From Beroe ovata (lineage: Eukaryota > Ctenophora > Nuda > Beroida > Beroidae), in NCBI GenBank assembly GCA_946803715.1, contig CAMPET010000196.1, forward strand, positions 61,567-125,566: a stretch of DNA of 64,000 bases, written 5' to 3'. The position numbers and the translations under genes were made by a program. The notes below the pieces were generated by a model. The model was not told where the DNA came from. It saw only the letters and a list, made by a program, of their open reading frames with translations, and made no database searches. Of the stretch, positions 48,131 through 61,393 are shown piece after piece. Position 1 is the first letter of the stretch. Each line of letters begins with the position of its first letter.

Positions 48131-51100
48131 ATGAGCCCCCCGCCCCACGCCATGGCCGCTCCCACGCCAGGTATTTTCCTGTGTTCCCCTAACTGAATCA
48201 TGTTACAATCGTTTTCACTGAACATTTCAAAAACATTTCAACCACCATATTCAGGTGGGATGCTCTCTCCGGGAGGCTCTATCGCGTCACCTCGACAGTC
48301 ACCAGGCCCGATGACACCACAACCTATGACACCACTTGAACCGAGCATGACACCATCCCCCGGTGGTGCTGCACTCCCTCATACGACACCTCAGTCACCA
48401 GCACACTACCCTAGAGTGAGTAACAGTTTGCCTGTATGTAACACGGTGAGGGTTGCAGTGATATATTGAGTGCTGTGTTTGTGACCTGCTCGTTTCAGCA
48501 CCCTGGACCACCTCATTCTGGCGTGCACGGACCTCCCCACCCAGCCCACCCTGGTGCACCACCACCCAGTCACGGAGCGATGCCTGGTCACGGTCCCCCG
48601 CCTCCTAGTGGTCATGGACCACCTCCCGGACATGGTGGGCCACCCCCTGGACACAGTGGACCACCTCCCCCACCACCTCATCATGGCCCGCATTTGGGAC
48701 CACCCCCTCCTAGCAGTGGAGCCCCTCCTGGGTATCCGTCTCGTGTCCAATTTGCTCAACACCAGTTTAATCTGGTGAGTACCGACTTGTACAGCCCGTG
48801 CAGCATGATTCCGAATAGAGCTATGATCTCCTGGTTTATACTCCTCATTTGTTACAGTTGCGAGCACAGATCTACGCATACAAGCTACTGTCCCGTAACC
48901 AGCCCCTAACTGATCACGTGATGGCTGCCCTGCACGGCAAACGGGTCCTAATGACACCCGGATCTGGTGAGACTTTCGCTTATTTTAAGGTGTCAAGGCA
49001 ACTCGCGCCAAAGCAGCAATAGCGCTAAAAAGGCACATAGTTAACCGGTCATCCGTTTGGGAGCTATCCTCAAATGCTCACTCAAAGTGCCATATTATAG
49101 GCGGATGAGGGGTTATGTCGGCCCTTTACTTGGGAACCGATTATCGGATATTGGTTGTTCGAGTTTCTCATGGTCCTTGAACTATGGTAGAAGTTTCAAG
49201 TCAATCGGTCTATCCGTTTGGGTGCAATCCTCAAATGCTCACTAAAAATGACACATTTTGGGTGGATAAGGGGTTATGGTGGCCATAAACTCAGAAACCG
49301 ATCAACGGATTGACGTGAAATTTTGGTTGTCCGAGTTTCTAATGGTCCTTGAGCTATGGTAGAAGTTTCAAGTCAATCGGTCGATCCGTTTGGGAGCTAT
49401 CCTCAAATGCTCACTCAAACTGACATGTTTTGGGTCGATAAGGGGTTATGGCGGCCACTAACTCGGGAACCGATCATCGGATTGACGTGAAATTTTGGTT
49501 GTCCGAGTTTCTAATGGTCCTTGAGCTATGGTAGAAGTTTCAAGTCAATCGGTCGATCCGTTTGGGAGCTATCCTCAAATGCTCACTCAAACTGACATGT
49601 TTTGGGTCGATAAGGGGTTATGGCGGCCACTAACTCGGGAACCGATCATCGGATTGACGTGAAATTTTGGTTGTCCGAGTTTCTAATGGTCCTTGAGCTA
49701 TGGTAGAAGTTTCAAGTCAATCGGTCGATCCGTTTGGGAGCTATCCTCAAATGCTCACTCAAACTGACATGTTTTGGGTCGATAAGGGGTTATGGCGGCC
49801 ACTAACTCGGGAACCGATCATCGGATTGACGTGAAATTTTGGTTGTCCGAGTTTCTAATGGTCCTTGAGCTATGGTAGAAGTTTCAAGTCAATCGGTCGA
49901 TCCGTTTGGGAGCTATCCTCAAATGCTCACTCAAACTGACATGTTTTGGGTCGATAAGGGGTTATGGCGGCCACTAACTCGGGAACCGATCATCGGATTG
50001 ACGTGAAATTTTGGTTGTCCGAGTTTCTAATGGTCCTTGAGCTATGGTAGAAGTTTCAAGTCAATCGGTCGATCCGTTTGGGAGCTATCCTCAAATGCTC
50101 ACTCAAACTGACATGTTTTGGGTCGATAAGGGGTTATGGCGGCCACTAACTCGGGAACCGATCATCGGATTGACGTGAAATTTTGGTTGTCCGAGTTTCT
50201 AATGGTCCTTGAGCTATGGTAGAAGTTTCAAGTCAATCGGTCGATCCGTTTGGGAGCTATCCTCAAATGCTCACTCAAACTGACATGTTTTGGGTCGATA
50301 AGGGGTTATGGCGGCCACTAACTCGGGAACCGATCATCGGATTGACGTGAAATTTTGGTTGTCCGAGTTTCTAATGGTCCTTGAGCTATGGTAGAAGTTT
50401 CAAGTCAATCGGTCGATCCGTTTGGGAGCTATCCTCAAATGCTCACTCAAACTGACATGTTTTGGGTCGATAAGGGGTTATGGCGGCCACTAACTCGGGA
50501 ACCGATCATCGGATTGACGTGAAATTTTGGTTGTCCGAGTTTCTAATGGTCCTTGAGCTATGGTAGAAGTTTCAAGTCAATCGGTCGATCCGTTTGGGAG
50601 CTATCCTCAAATGCTCACTCAAACTGACATGTTTTGGGTCGATAAGGGGTTATGGCGGCCACTAACTCGGGAACCGATCATCGGATTGACGTGAAATTTT
50701 GGTTGTCCGAGTTTCTAATGGTCCTTGAGCTATGGTAGAAGTTTCAAGTCAATCGGTCGATCCGTTTGGGAGCTATCCTCAAATGCTCACTCAAACTGAC
50801 ATGTTTTGGGTCGATAAGGGGTTATGGCGGCCACTAACTCGGGAACCGATCATCGGATTGACGTGAAATTTTGGTTGTCCGAGTTTCTAATGGTCCTTGA
50901 GCTATGGTAGAAGTTTCAAGTCAATCGGTCGATCCGTTTGGGAGCTATCCTCAAATGCTCACTCAAACTGACATGTTTTGGGTCGATAAGGGGTTATGGC
51001 GGCCACTAACTCGGGAACCGATCATCGGATTGACGTGAAATTTTGGTTGTCCGAGTTTCTAATGGTCCTTGAGCTATGGTAGAAGTTTCAAGTCAATCGG

Positions 51101-54100
51101 TCGATCCGTTTGGGAGCTATCCTCAAATGCTCACTCAAACTGACATGTTTTGGGTCGATAAGGGGTTATGGCGGCCACTAACTCGGGAACCGATCATCGG
51201 ATTGACGTGAAATTTTGGTTGTCCGAGTTTCTAATGGTCCTTGAGCTATGGTAGAAGTTTCAAGTCAATCGGTCGATCTGTTTGGGATTTATCCTCAAAT
51301 GCTGACTCAAACTGCCATGTTTTCGTTCGATAAGGGGTTTTGGCGGCCACTTACTCGGGAACCGATCATCGGAATGACGTGAAATTCTGGTTGTCCGAGG
51401 TTCTAATGGTCTATGACCTATGGTAGAAGTTTCAAGTCAATCGGTCTATACGTTTGGGAGCAATCCTCAAATGCTCACTCAAGCTGACACGTTTTGGGTG
51501 GATAAGGAGTTATGGTGGCCATTAACTCGGGAATTGATCATCGGATTGACGTGAAATTTGGGTTGTCCGAGTTTCTAATGGTCCTTGAGCTATGGTAGAA
51601 GTTTCAAGTCAATAGGTCGATCTGTTTGGGATTTATCCTCAAATGCTGACTCAAACTGCCATGTTTTCGTTCGATAAGGGGTTTTGGCGGCCACTTACTC
51701 GGGAACCGATCATCGGAATGACGTGAAATTCTGGTTGTCCGAGGTTCTAATGGTCTATGACCTATGGTAGAAGTTTCAAGTCAATCGGTCTATACGTTTG
51801 GGAGCAATCCTCAAATGCTCACTCAAGCTGACACGTTTTGGGTGGATAAGGAGTTATGGTGGCCATTAACTCGGGAATTGATCATCAGATTGACGTGAAG
51901 TTTTGGTTGTCCGAGTTTTTAACGGTCCTTGAGCTATGGTAGAAGTTTCAAGTCAATCGGTCGATCAGTTTGGGAGCTATCCTCACATGCTCACTCAAAC
52001 TGACATGTTTGAGTCGATCAGGGTTTTGGGATGCTGTTTTCTTACTTGAACCTATGGCACATCGATATGCAGTTTCATAATTCTGTGAACTGTCGCTTTT
52101 TCAATTACCACTTTTGAAAACAACCCGGCTATGACATAATGCCCAGGTCCAGGAGCAAGAATGCCAGGTCCACCTGTGTCGTATCCCCCTCCCCCTACTT
52201 CATCGGGGTCCCCTGGTGGGACAGAGGGCCCACCTCTTTCTGAAAACAGCAACTCATCCACCACTGACGGCTCCCCATCCAGGTGTGTATGCGGCATTCT
52301 CTTTCTGATATTCTGAGTTCTCACTTTGAGACGTTCTGACTGTGTTAAGATAGTTAATGTGTTGAGTAAATCGTGATATTATCGTTGCAGCACGCCTGTA
52401 CGTAACGCGCCCGTGGACAAAGTTACCGAGGCGAACACCACAATTGGTAACACGCCCACCACTCCTGTCTCATCGTATAGGGCCCCAATACCCATCCCCA
52501 AACAAACACGACTCAGCGTTCAAAAACCCCCCGTGGGAAGATGTGCTGGTTAGTTATTCGTTATGTGGGACTTTTGGGGGGTGTACACGGAACTGATATG
52601 ACACCTTTAAAAGACCAGAACACTCCCCTAAGATCCAATTGGCATCTGGGGATCAGAATGTCCCTAATTATGGGCCCCAAGTTTCGTTAATGACGGGAGA
52701 TTTTGTCCTCAGACAGTCAGGTGTCATTTTTTGGTCCCACAGGCATTGATCCACAAGATATCCTCAAAGAGAGGGAGTTTAGAATTACTCAGAGGATGGC
52801 TCTGAGACTGAAGGAACTCGAAACATACGGGGATAATATCGAGAATGTGGGATTGAAAACCAAAGCACAGATCGAGGCTAGAGCTATTCGTCTTATTGAG
52901 TTTCAGAAACAGGTAAACGGTAGATTTGAGTGGTTTAACCGTTCGAGTGTTGTGAGTGTGTACAAAAGTGGTTTCAAGATTTGATGTCGAAAAGTGGTGT
53001 CAATAGCAGTGTTACCGACATCAATATATGCAGGTGCGACGCGAAGTGCTGAGCTGCATGCAGCGAGACACTACTCTGGAGACTGCGTTCAACTCCAAAC
53101 TGTACAAACGGTAAGAAACTCCTTTTTCCTATCAGAACAGCTAGATATTCCGCACGAAACTTTCACCAAAGTCATGGAGTAGTAAGCATTCGTTTAACTT
53201 TTCCCACTTTCAGTGCGAAGAAACAGTCTCTGAAGGAAGCGAGGGTTACCGAGAAACTCGAGAAACAGCAGAAGCTCGAACAGGAGCGGAAAAAGAAGCA
53301 GAAGCACCAAGAATTCCTCAATGGTTCGTATAATTGACGTATAATTCCCTCCTCCCCGTTTTTGAGAAGTGGATTGTTATCCGACAAACATTTCAGCTGT
53401 TATTCAACACGTGAAAGATTTTCGTGACCATCATAGACAGACTCAAAACAAGACGCTCAAGCTGGCTAAAGCTGTGAGGATTTACCATGAGAATGCTGAG
53501 AGGGAGGAGAAGAAGGAACGTGAGAGGATCGAGAAAGAACGTCTGAAGAGGTTGATGGTACGTAGTATGCGTTAACTTACACTGATTGTTACTTGTTTTA
53601 TTGGGACATATACACCACATTAACTAAAAAGACTAGCAAGATGAGCTCTTGAAAGGGTAAAGCATGTCGTGTTATAGTTTGCCGCACACCAACTTAGCGC
53701 GCGCAACGCGCGCAGGTGTAGATTTGTTAATGATTATGCCGCTAATTTTGGAGTGTATGATAAATTTCAAAACAAATGGGCTGACCACACATTTGTTCTC
53801 TGTTTAAAGAGTGAAGATGAAGAGGGGTATAGAAAGCTTATTGACGAGAAGAAAGACAAACGTCTCGCGCATCTTCTGGCTCAAACTGACGAGTTTATCA
53901 AGGACATGACAAACATGGTCAGGAAGCATCAAGAGGATCTCAGGGAGGCGAGACTCAAGAAGAAGAAAAAGTGAGTCCACCATATCATCTCTTGTGTAAA
54001 AACCAACTCAGCATCTTTCACCCTCCTACTTCGTTCCATATTCACTCATCACACAATTCTCCCCTCTCATTTCTCACTCAACACTTCACTCACTGCTAGG

Positions 54101-57100
54101 AGGAATGACCCGCATAATCGACTGAGGTTTTCATTGATTTAGTTTGAGATGTTTCATACTCAAGAATTTATCCGTGCCTTCATGCTTGACCCCCACATCA
54201 TTGATCCACGTGACTCAGACTGGAGAGACGAAAGAAGAAGTTACAACAGCAGAAGGAAGCAGCGGAGAATGGGGAACTACCGGAGGGTCTGCAATCTGAG
54301 GACACGACCGAGAGTAAACTAAGGTATGTATCAGCAAAATACGAGGGCCATGATACAGCGGACTCGGGAGAATAATCATGGGGAAAAATGGATTCGAAAG
54401 AATATAGGTTCGAAGTCACATGTGAAACAGCTCTCAGGGAAGCAAGATAAAACCAAAATTCGACCGGGAATCGATTCAGCGTCCAAAAATACGTAGGAAT
54501 ACATGTTATTTGCTTTGAAATGGGACAAAAAATTTTCTTCGAATTTCTGATCTCAGTATCGGTTAAAATTGAAGTGAGTGACTCCACACTTTTGTACTTC
54601 ATTTTCGAGGGGCTCGAATGTAAGCTTTACTGGCACTTACGACACTAAATTTCCGCCAAATCATCTCTCCTACTATCACACTACAAGTTTAAACGCTCTT
54701 TACGATCATGTTAAGTTCATACTCGCCGTAAAACCACGCCCAAATGACGATTTCAAACCCGTGGGAAGCAACACATGCAAAAACCAGAAAATCAATGGGA
54801 CACACAGTCACCAAAAATAGTTAAAAGCATTTTTACACAAAACATATTGGTAATAAGTGTTCCTAGCCTATTTTTTGACGTAGAATCCAAATATGAGGGA
54901 ATTGTTGGGCTAGCTCATCGGGAAATCAGTGAAATTTGCAGTTTGTTCCCAGAAGTGACGTTCGAAGTCACGTGACGTACAGCTCATCAGGGAAGCGAGA
55001 TAAGACCAAAATTCGATCGGGAATCGATTCAACGTCCAAAAATACTTAGGAATACATGTTATTTGCTTTGAAGTTTGAAATGGGACAAAAAATTTTCTTC
55101 GAATTTCTGATCTCAGTATCGGTTGAAATTGAAGTGAGTGACTCCTATCCACACTTTTGTACTTCAATTTCGAGGGTCTCGAATGTAAGCTTTACATGCA
55201 CTTACGACACTAATTTTCCGCCAAATCATCTCTCCTACTCTCACACCACAAGTATCAACGCTCTTTACGATCATGTTAAGTTCATACTCGCCGTAAAACC
55301 ACGCCCAAATGACGATTTCAAACCCGTGGGAAGCAACACATGCAAAAAACCAGAAAATCAATGGGACACACAGTCACCAAAAACAGTCAAAAGCATTTTT
55401 ACACAAAACATACTGGTAATAAGTGTTCCTAGCTTATTTTTTGACGTAGAATCCAAATCTGAGGGAATTGTTTGGCTAGCTCATCGGGAAATCAGTGAAA
55501 TTTGCCGTTTGTTCCCAGAAGTGACGTTCGAAGTCACGTGACGTACAGCTCATCAGGGAAGCGAGATAAGACCAAAATTCGATCGGGAATCGATTCAACG
55601 TCCAAAAATACTTAGGAATACATGTTATTTGCTTTGAAGTTTGAAATGGGACAAAAAATTTTCTTCGAATTTCTGATCTCAGTATCGGTTGAAATTGAAG
55701 TGAGTGACTCCTATCCACACTTTTGTACTTCAATTTCGAGGGTCTCGAATGTAAGCTTTACATGCACTTACGACACTAATTTTCCGCCAAATCATCTCTC
55801 CTACTCTCACACCACAAGTATCAACGCTCTTTACGATCATGTTAAGTTCATACTCGCCGTAAAACCACGCCCAAATGACGATTTCAAACCCGTGGGAAGC
55901 AACACATGCAAAAACCAGAAAATCAATGGGACACACGGACACCAAAAACAGTCAAAAGCATTTTTACACGAAACATACTGGTAATAAGTGTTCCTAGCCT
56001 ATTTTTTGACGTAGAATCCAAATATGAGGGAATTGTTGGGCTAGCTCATCGGGAAATCAGTGAAATTTGCAGTTTGTTCCCAGAAGTGACGTTCGAAGTC
56101 ACGTGACGTACAGCTCATCAGGGAAGCGAGATAAGACCAAAATTCGATCGGGAATCGATTCAACGTCCAAAAATACTTAGGAATACATGTTATTTGCTTT
56201 GAAGTTTGAAATGGGACAAAAAATTTTCTTCGAATTTCTGATCTCAGTATCGGTTGAAATTGAAGTGAGTGACTCCTATCCACACTTTTGTACTTCAATT
56301 TCGAGGGTCTCGAATGTAAGCTTTACATGCACTTACGACACTAATTTTCCGCCAAATCATCCCTCCTATTGTCAAACTGCAAGTATCGACCCTTCTTACG
56401 GTCATCTTGAGTTCATACTCGCCATAAAACCGCGCCCAAATGACGACTTCAAATCAGTGAAACTTGCATTTTCTTTCCAGAAGTGAGGGTTACAAGATGT
56501 GATTCTCAATTCTCATTCCCCCCTCCAGCGTGGATATTGAGACACAGAACGTAGAGGATATAGATCTGACTGCCCACACTGGCGTCAGTGACGACGATGA
56601 TGACGAAGTTGAGATGGACGAGACGGAAGAGGACGAGTGCGAGATTGAGGAGCTCCCAGAAAGTTTGTCTCCGATTCTCTTCTCTTCTCTTTCTCATTCA
56701 CTCTGAATTGTATAGATTTCTAGATCATCTGTTCGTTGCCATGGTTACAATGAATTATTACAGTTATCAGCACTGTGGACGATGAGTACAAGAGGACTGA
56801 AGGTTTCATGAACTACTACGGAATTGCTCACTTATACAAGGAGAAAGTCACAGAGCAGCCGCAGATCATGCGATACGGCAAACTCAAGCCATACCAGGTT
56901 TTAACCGAGATTTGTGGTGCTTAGTGCTGAATTAAGTGACCCAGGCGTGAAACCTGACCGAAGCCAATTTCGTGACAACTTTCGCGACTGATCACTGTTC
57001 CGCGCCCCTCAGATCAAAGGTTTGGAGTGGCTTGTGTCACTCCACAACAACAATCTGAATGGTATTCTCGCTGATGAGATGGGCTTGGGTAAAACAATCC

Positions 57101-60100
57101 AAACTATCGCCCTCTGCTGTCACCTCTTGGAGAAGAAAAACCTCAGGGGTGCGTAAGATTGATACTGATATAGGACTCCACTGATGGATGAAAATATTCG
57201 CTTGATTTAATGGAACACCTCCGGTTGAAACTTGACTGACTTGACACGATTTTCAATTCTCTCAGGTCCGTTTTTGATAGTTGTCCCGTTATCCACGCTC
57301 AGTAACTGGACCATGGAGTTTGAGAGGTGGGCTCCATCTATTATCAAGGTCCCGTATCGAGGCTCCCCTCAAGCGAGGAAACTTGTCGCCCCAACTATCA
57401 GGTGAATCATAGGTCAAACACTTATTTCAACGGGGTATTCAAGTTGGATTTCATGATTTTGTGACTTGACTTCACAGCCATTCACGGTGCCTAGTACCGG
57501 CACTGCTCCATATATCGGACATCTGGATATCGAGTGTGATACTATCCCATGATATCACCATCGTTCCGAAATCACATGGCCACGAGCGACTCGGAACATC
57601 TCACGCGCGCCGCACACCGCTCAGCCACAGGGAGGACACACAGTCACGTGACACACCAGAATGTCACGTGGTCGGAAGGAAGTGGTGTACGTGTTCCGCC
57701 GCTCCTGAGATGCCATGTTTCACGTTTTTCTGACACCACTCTCCATCGGGAGGGAGGGAGAGGGAGGAGACGTGGGCTATAGTGCCTCATAATCACTGCC
57801 GCGTTAGTCTCAATACTAATGACATGACTAGTGATACACATGCCTGCCAGATCGCCCGTGATATGTCGTTATAAACGAAATTGCCATTTTATTGCTGATC
57901 CAACGACCATTAAAAACTGGAAGATCTTTTCGGAAAATTGTCTTCAATGATCTGGAAATTGGATAAGTGTCTAAGGAGAATGAACTACGGAATTCCCTGG
58001 CTAATGAAACAGACATTCCAATAGACAAATCGATATAAACGTACTTATCACAACACGGACATGCATTCACATGTGTGAAGAATCAGATGTTGCACACAGG
58101 ATCAGGAGTGACCATAGAAGTCTTTAGAAACTCCGCAGGAACTAAAATAGAAACCAGAAAAGAATGATCCACCGGAAATTGCAGAGTACCTTCTCATTTG
58201 AATAAATCATTGATTCAGGGTCCCACAAAAACATCAACCAGACGTCAAAAGTTCTTCTATGATAATAACTGTCCCTTATACCCCAGGACAGGAAAGTTTA
58301 ACGTCCTGATCACCACATACGAGTACATCATGAAGGACAAGGCACTCCTGTCTAAGATAAAGTGGAAACTTCTGGTGATCGACGAGGGTCATAGGATGAA
58401 GAATCACCATTGCAAGTTGACTCAGATCCTCAATCAGTATTATCAGGCACCATCGAGATTACTCCTTACAGGTAATCCAGGGCTGCCATCTTTCCCAAAA
58501 CTGGATCCCAAAATTGTCTCTTTTCCCATCTTTTAGGGTCTAAATTTGTCTTCTTTTCAATACTTCTTCAGTCGATAATATCACCTTATCTCTCTCTGTC
58601 AGGAACACCTCTACAGAACAAGCTCCATGAACTTTGGTCTCTTCTCAACTTCCTGCTACCACACATCTTCAACAGTGTCAGCACTTTTGAGCAGTGGTTC
58701 AATGCTCCCTTCGCGAACACCGGCGAAAAGGTAGGCAGTTATGGCTAGGCTTGATGCGGCTAGCCGATGTCTCGATAAATTCAATTTTAAAGTGTTTGTG
58801 GGCTCCTATTTTCTCACATCTCGCAATCTTCAGGTGGAGCTAAACGAGGAAGAGAGTATCCTCATCATCCGTCGTTTACACAAAGTCCTCCGACCGTTCC
58901 TGCTCCGGCGTCTCAAGACGGAGGTTGAAAGTCAGCTTCCCGACAAGACGGAATACATCATCAAGTGTGACATGTCCGCCCTTCAGAAACACATGTACCG
59001 CCACATGCAGAAGCGGGGGGTTCTCCTCACCGATTGTGGTGCAAACTCAGTGGACAACAAGTCGAAAACGGGCACTAAACTCCTCGTGAACACGATCATG
59101 CAACTCAGGAAGATTTGTAATCACCCGTTCATGTTCCCGACCATGGAGGAATCGTTGTCGAGGAGCTTGGGTTTCACCACGGGGATCATTAACGGACCAC
59201 AACTCATCAGGGCCTCCGGGAAATTCGACCTTCTCGATCGGATTCTACCCAAACTGAAGTTATCCGGCCACAAAGTCCTGATTTTCTGTCAGATGACCAA
59301 TCTCATGAACATTCTGGAAGACTTCCTGAAAGATCGTGGATTTACCTTCCTCCGGCTGGACGGAAGCACAAAGTCCGAGGACAGGGAGCTTCTCCTGAAG
59401 CAGTTCTGTGTCGTGAACTCAGAGTATGACATATTCCTGCTCTCTACCCGAGCCGGAGGTCTCGGTCTGAACCTCCAGGTCGCAGATACCGTCATTATCT
59501 ACGACAGCGACTGGAACCCACACCAGGACATGCAAGCCCAGGACCGGGCTCATCGTATTGGACAGAAGAACGAAGTGAGGGTCCTCCGACTTATGACGGT
59601 AAACAGCGTGGAGGAGAAAATTCTGGCGGCAGCAAAGTTCAAACTCAACATGGACGAGAAGATTATTCAGGCGGGTATGTTCAACCAGTCCTCCACCTCA
59701 CACGAGAGACGGTCCTTCCTGGAGAGTATCCTGAACAGCGACAAGGACGATGATTTGGAGGAAGACGATTTGCCGGACGATGACCTGCTCAACCGTTACA
59801 TCATGAGGAGTGCCGACGAGTACAACCTCTTCACCAAGATGGATCAGGAGCGGTATCAGCAGGAGGGATCGAGTAGGACCCACTCCCGCCTCATGCAGGA
59901 CCATGATCTACCGGACTGGCTGATCAGGAATGATTGGGAGATAGAGGCGCTCCAGCAAGAGGAAGATGATGATAAGGTCTACGGGAAGGGGAGTAGAGTG
60001 AGGAAGGAAGTGGATTATAGCGAGTGTTTGACGGATAAACAGTGGACCAAAGCGATAGAGGAGGGACGGTTGGAGGAGGTTGAGGATAGACACAGGAGGA

Positions 60101-60699
60101 AGAGGAAGAGGAAAGATGACGGAGCGATGTATTACGACGACGATGACGATGAAGAGGAACCGGTTGTGAAGAAGAGAAGTAGGAAGAGCAAGGGAGGAGG
60201 AGATGGGGAGAAGAAGAGAGGACGGCCCAGTGCGGCAGCGGAGAAACTCTCGCCCAACCCTCCCATCCTGACGAAACAGATGAAGTGGTTATGGGAACAG
60301 GTGGTTAACTACGAGGATCAGGAGGAACGGAAACTCAGTGAAATGTTCATGAAGTTGCCATCCAAGCGGGAGCTACCTGACTACTACCAACTCATCAAGA
60401 AACCGATCGATCTGAAGAAGATCAAGCAGGGTATCTCTCAGCACCGATACCGCTCTCTGGCCGATCTTGCGGAGGATTTCTACCTGATGTTCAACAACGC
60501 ACAGGAGTACAATGTGGAGGGCAGTCAGATTTTCCTGGATAGTGTGTCCCTGCTGAGTGTCTTCACGCAGATCAACGAGTCGCTGCAGAAAGGGGCCATG
60601 GGTCCCCAGGAGCCGGGGTCTGCGCAGAGTGCTGCTGCGGCGGCCGCAGAAGCCACAGAGGAGGAAACAGCTGGACAATCTATGCAAGTCGATCAGTGA
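48131..60699 (+). CDS. SMARCA4: SWI/SNF chromatin-remodelling ATPase, BRG1/Brahma type
   Basis: Nuclear ATPase subunit of BAF/PBAF-type complexes that slides or evicts nucleosomes. Exons: 48131-48170, 48255-48415, 48499-48774, 48858-48966, 52147-52282, 52391-52548, 52743-52912, 53034-53110, 53214-53323, 53397-53557, 53810-53970, 54219-54323, 56529-56662, 56764-56897, 57013-57148, 57266-57401, 58287-58471, 58603-58730, 58834-60699. They give 1460 residues in continuous phase. Order: Pro/Gly-rich N-terminus, QLQ ([20 protein letters not shown]), HSA helices ([20 protein letters not shown]), DExx ATPase with Walker [11 protein letters not shown] and box [12 protein letters not shown], helicase C ([25 protein letters not shown]), SnAC ([17 protein letters not shown]), an AT-hook-like KKRGRPSA, and a bromodomain with Asn in NAQEYN. 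No BRK module was found between HSA and ATPase. The first exon may be internal, since a possible acceptor lies at 48117. BRG1 and BRM cannot be told apart. Confidence 0.95.
49043..52016 (+). repeat. 172-bp satellite, about 17 copies, inside a BRG1 intron
   Basis: The landmark GTTTGGGAGCTATCC recurs every 172 bp, with copies marked at 49391, 49563, 49735, 49907, 50079 and onward to 51111. The central eleven or so units look nearly identical, while the outer ones diverge (the first is about 161 bp). Each unit carries CGATCATCGG and TTGACGTGAAATTTTGG. The array fills most of the intron between 48966 and 52147 and carries no long open frame. Confidence 0.97.
54324..56528 (+). repeat. About 565-bp tandem repeat, four copies, inside a BRG1 intron
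   Basis: The landmark GAATACATGTTATTTGC starts at 54498, 55050, 55616 and 56181, so units are 552, 566 and 565 bp. The first copy is diverged and the last is truncated near 56480. Each unit carries GTGACGTTCGAAGTCACGTG, a near-palindrome with TGACG and CACGTG. Repeated open frames of 60-160 codons in both directions come from this repetition and carry no recognisable domain. Confidence 0.95.
56735..56748 (+). promoter_or_regulatory. X-box-like motif in a BRG1 intron
   Basis: GTTGCCATGGTTAC matches the RFX X-box consensus at 13 of 14 positions, 16 bp before the exon at 56764. Confidence 0.35.
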
Positions 60700-61259
60700 T
60701 CTGAGATGAATGGACTATCTATGTTACATAGTATTGAAAAAAGATATTAACTTCATTATATTATTAGCTTAGCCCAATATCAAGCATATCTAAATACCAA
60801 TACCATGACTTTTGGCTGACTTTTTTCTCTGTTGCTGAGTGAAAAATGTTGCATATGAATATAAGGCTGACTCATACCTCATTCGTCACTAGATAAGCTA
60901 CCATAAATTATGGTGGCAATGTGGCATATCATGCGTCGCAATGTAGAAGAAACTTGAAAACATGATTTTCTGAAAAAATCATGAATCTTCCTTTCAGTTT
61001 CAATTTCATTTACTCAAAATTTGCACTTATTGCCGTGCCTTTATTCAGCGAAATATTCAAATTCAAAATGGATATATTTCGTCTAATACTTCATTCTTAT
61101 GTCATATCATTGAACATTTTCTCGAGTGTTCGTAGGAAATAACGTAAATTTTTCAGTGATGAAAGTTATATCAAATGTTTTAGAATTTCATTCAAAATAG
61201 AATAAACTCGAATTTGACCCTCAATGCAGTCATGTATTCACTCTCTTACACTTTCATAG
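60700..61259. other. BRG1 3' UTR and spacer
   Basis: AT-rich sequence after the BRG1 stop. AATAAA at 61201 is a possible polyadenylation signal. No gene was seen before the candidate exon at 61260. Confidence 0.5.
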
Positions 61260-61393
61260 CTGCTAAGGATTGGACCAATGGACCGCGTTGGTATGATAGC
61301 CTCCGCCCTGGCGCCTTCCTACTCTCTACATCGCCATGGATACATTTCTGACAATAACAGTCTCCTTCCATCGGATACAGCTATGGACCATGA
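61260..61393 (+). CDS. Possible exon of an unidentified plus-strand gene
   Basis: A 134-bp open stretch between a good acceptor (TTACACTTTCATAG) and a good donor (GA followed by GTGAGT). Read in phase 0 it encodes LLRIGPMDRVGMIASALAPS and ends DTAMDHE. It contains an ATG at 61278 and could be a first exon. All three minus-strand frames are closed. No partner exon was located in the window. Confidence 0.3.

Noticed and set aside
49043-52016. Could the regular repeats be a CRISPR array?
   Set aside because: Units are 172 bp, contiguous and without unique spacers, in a eukaryotic intron. This is a satellite.
54578-56486. Repeated open frames of 80-160 codons within the BRG1 intron
   Set aside because: They are copies of one non-coding tandem repeat, open in both directions, without a domain and between valid BRG1 exons.
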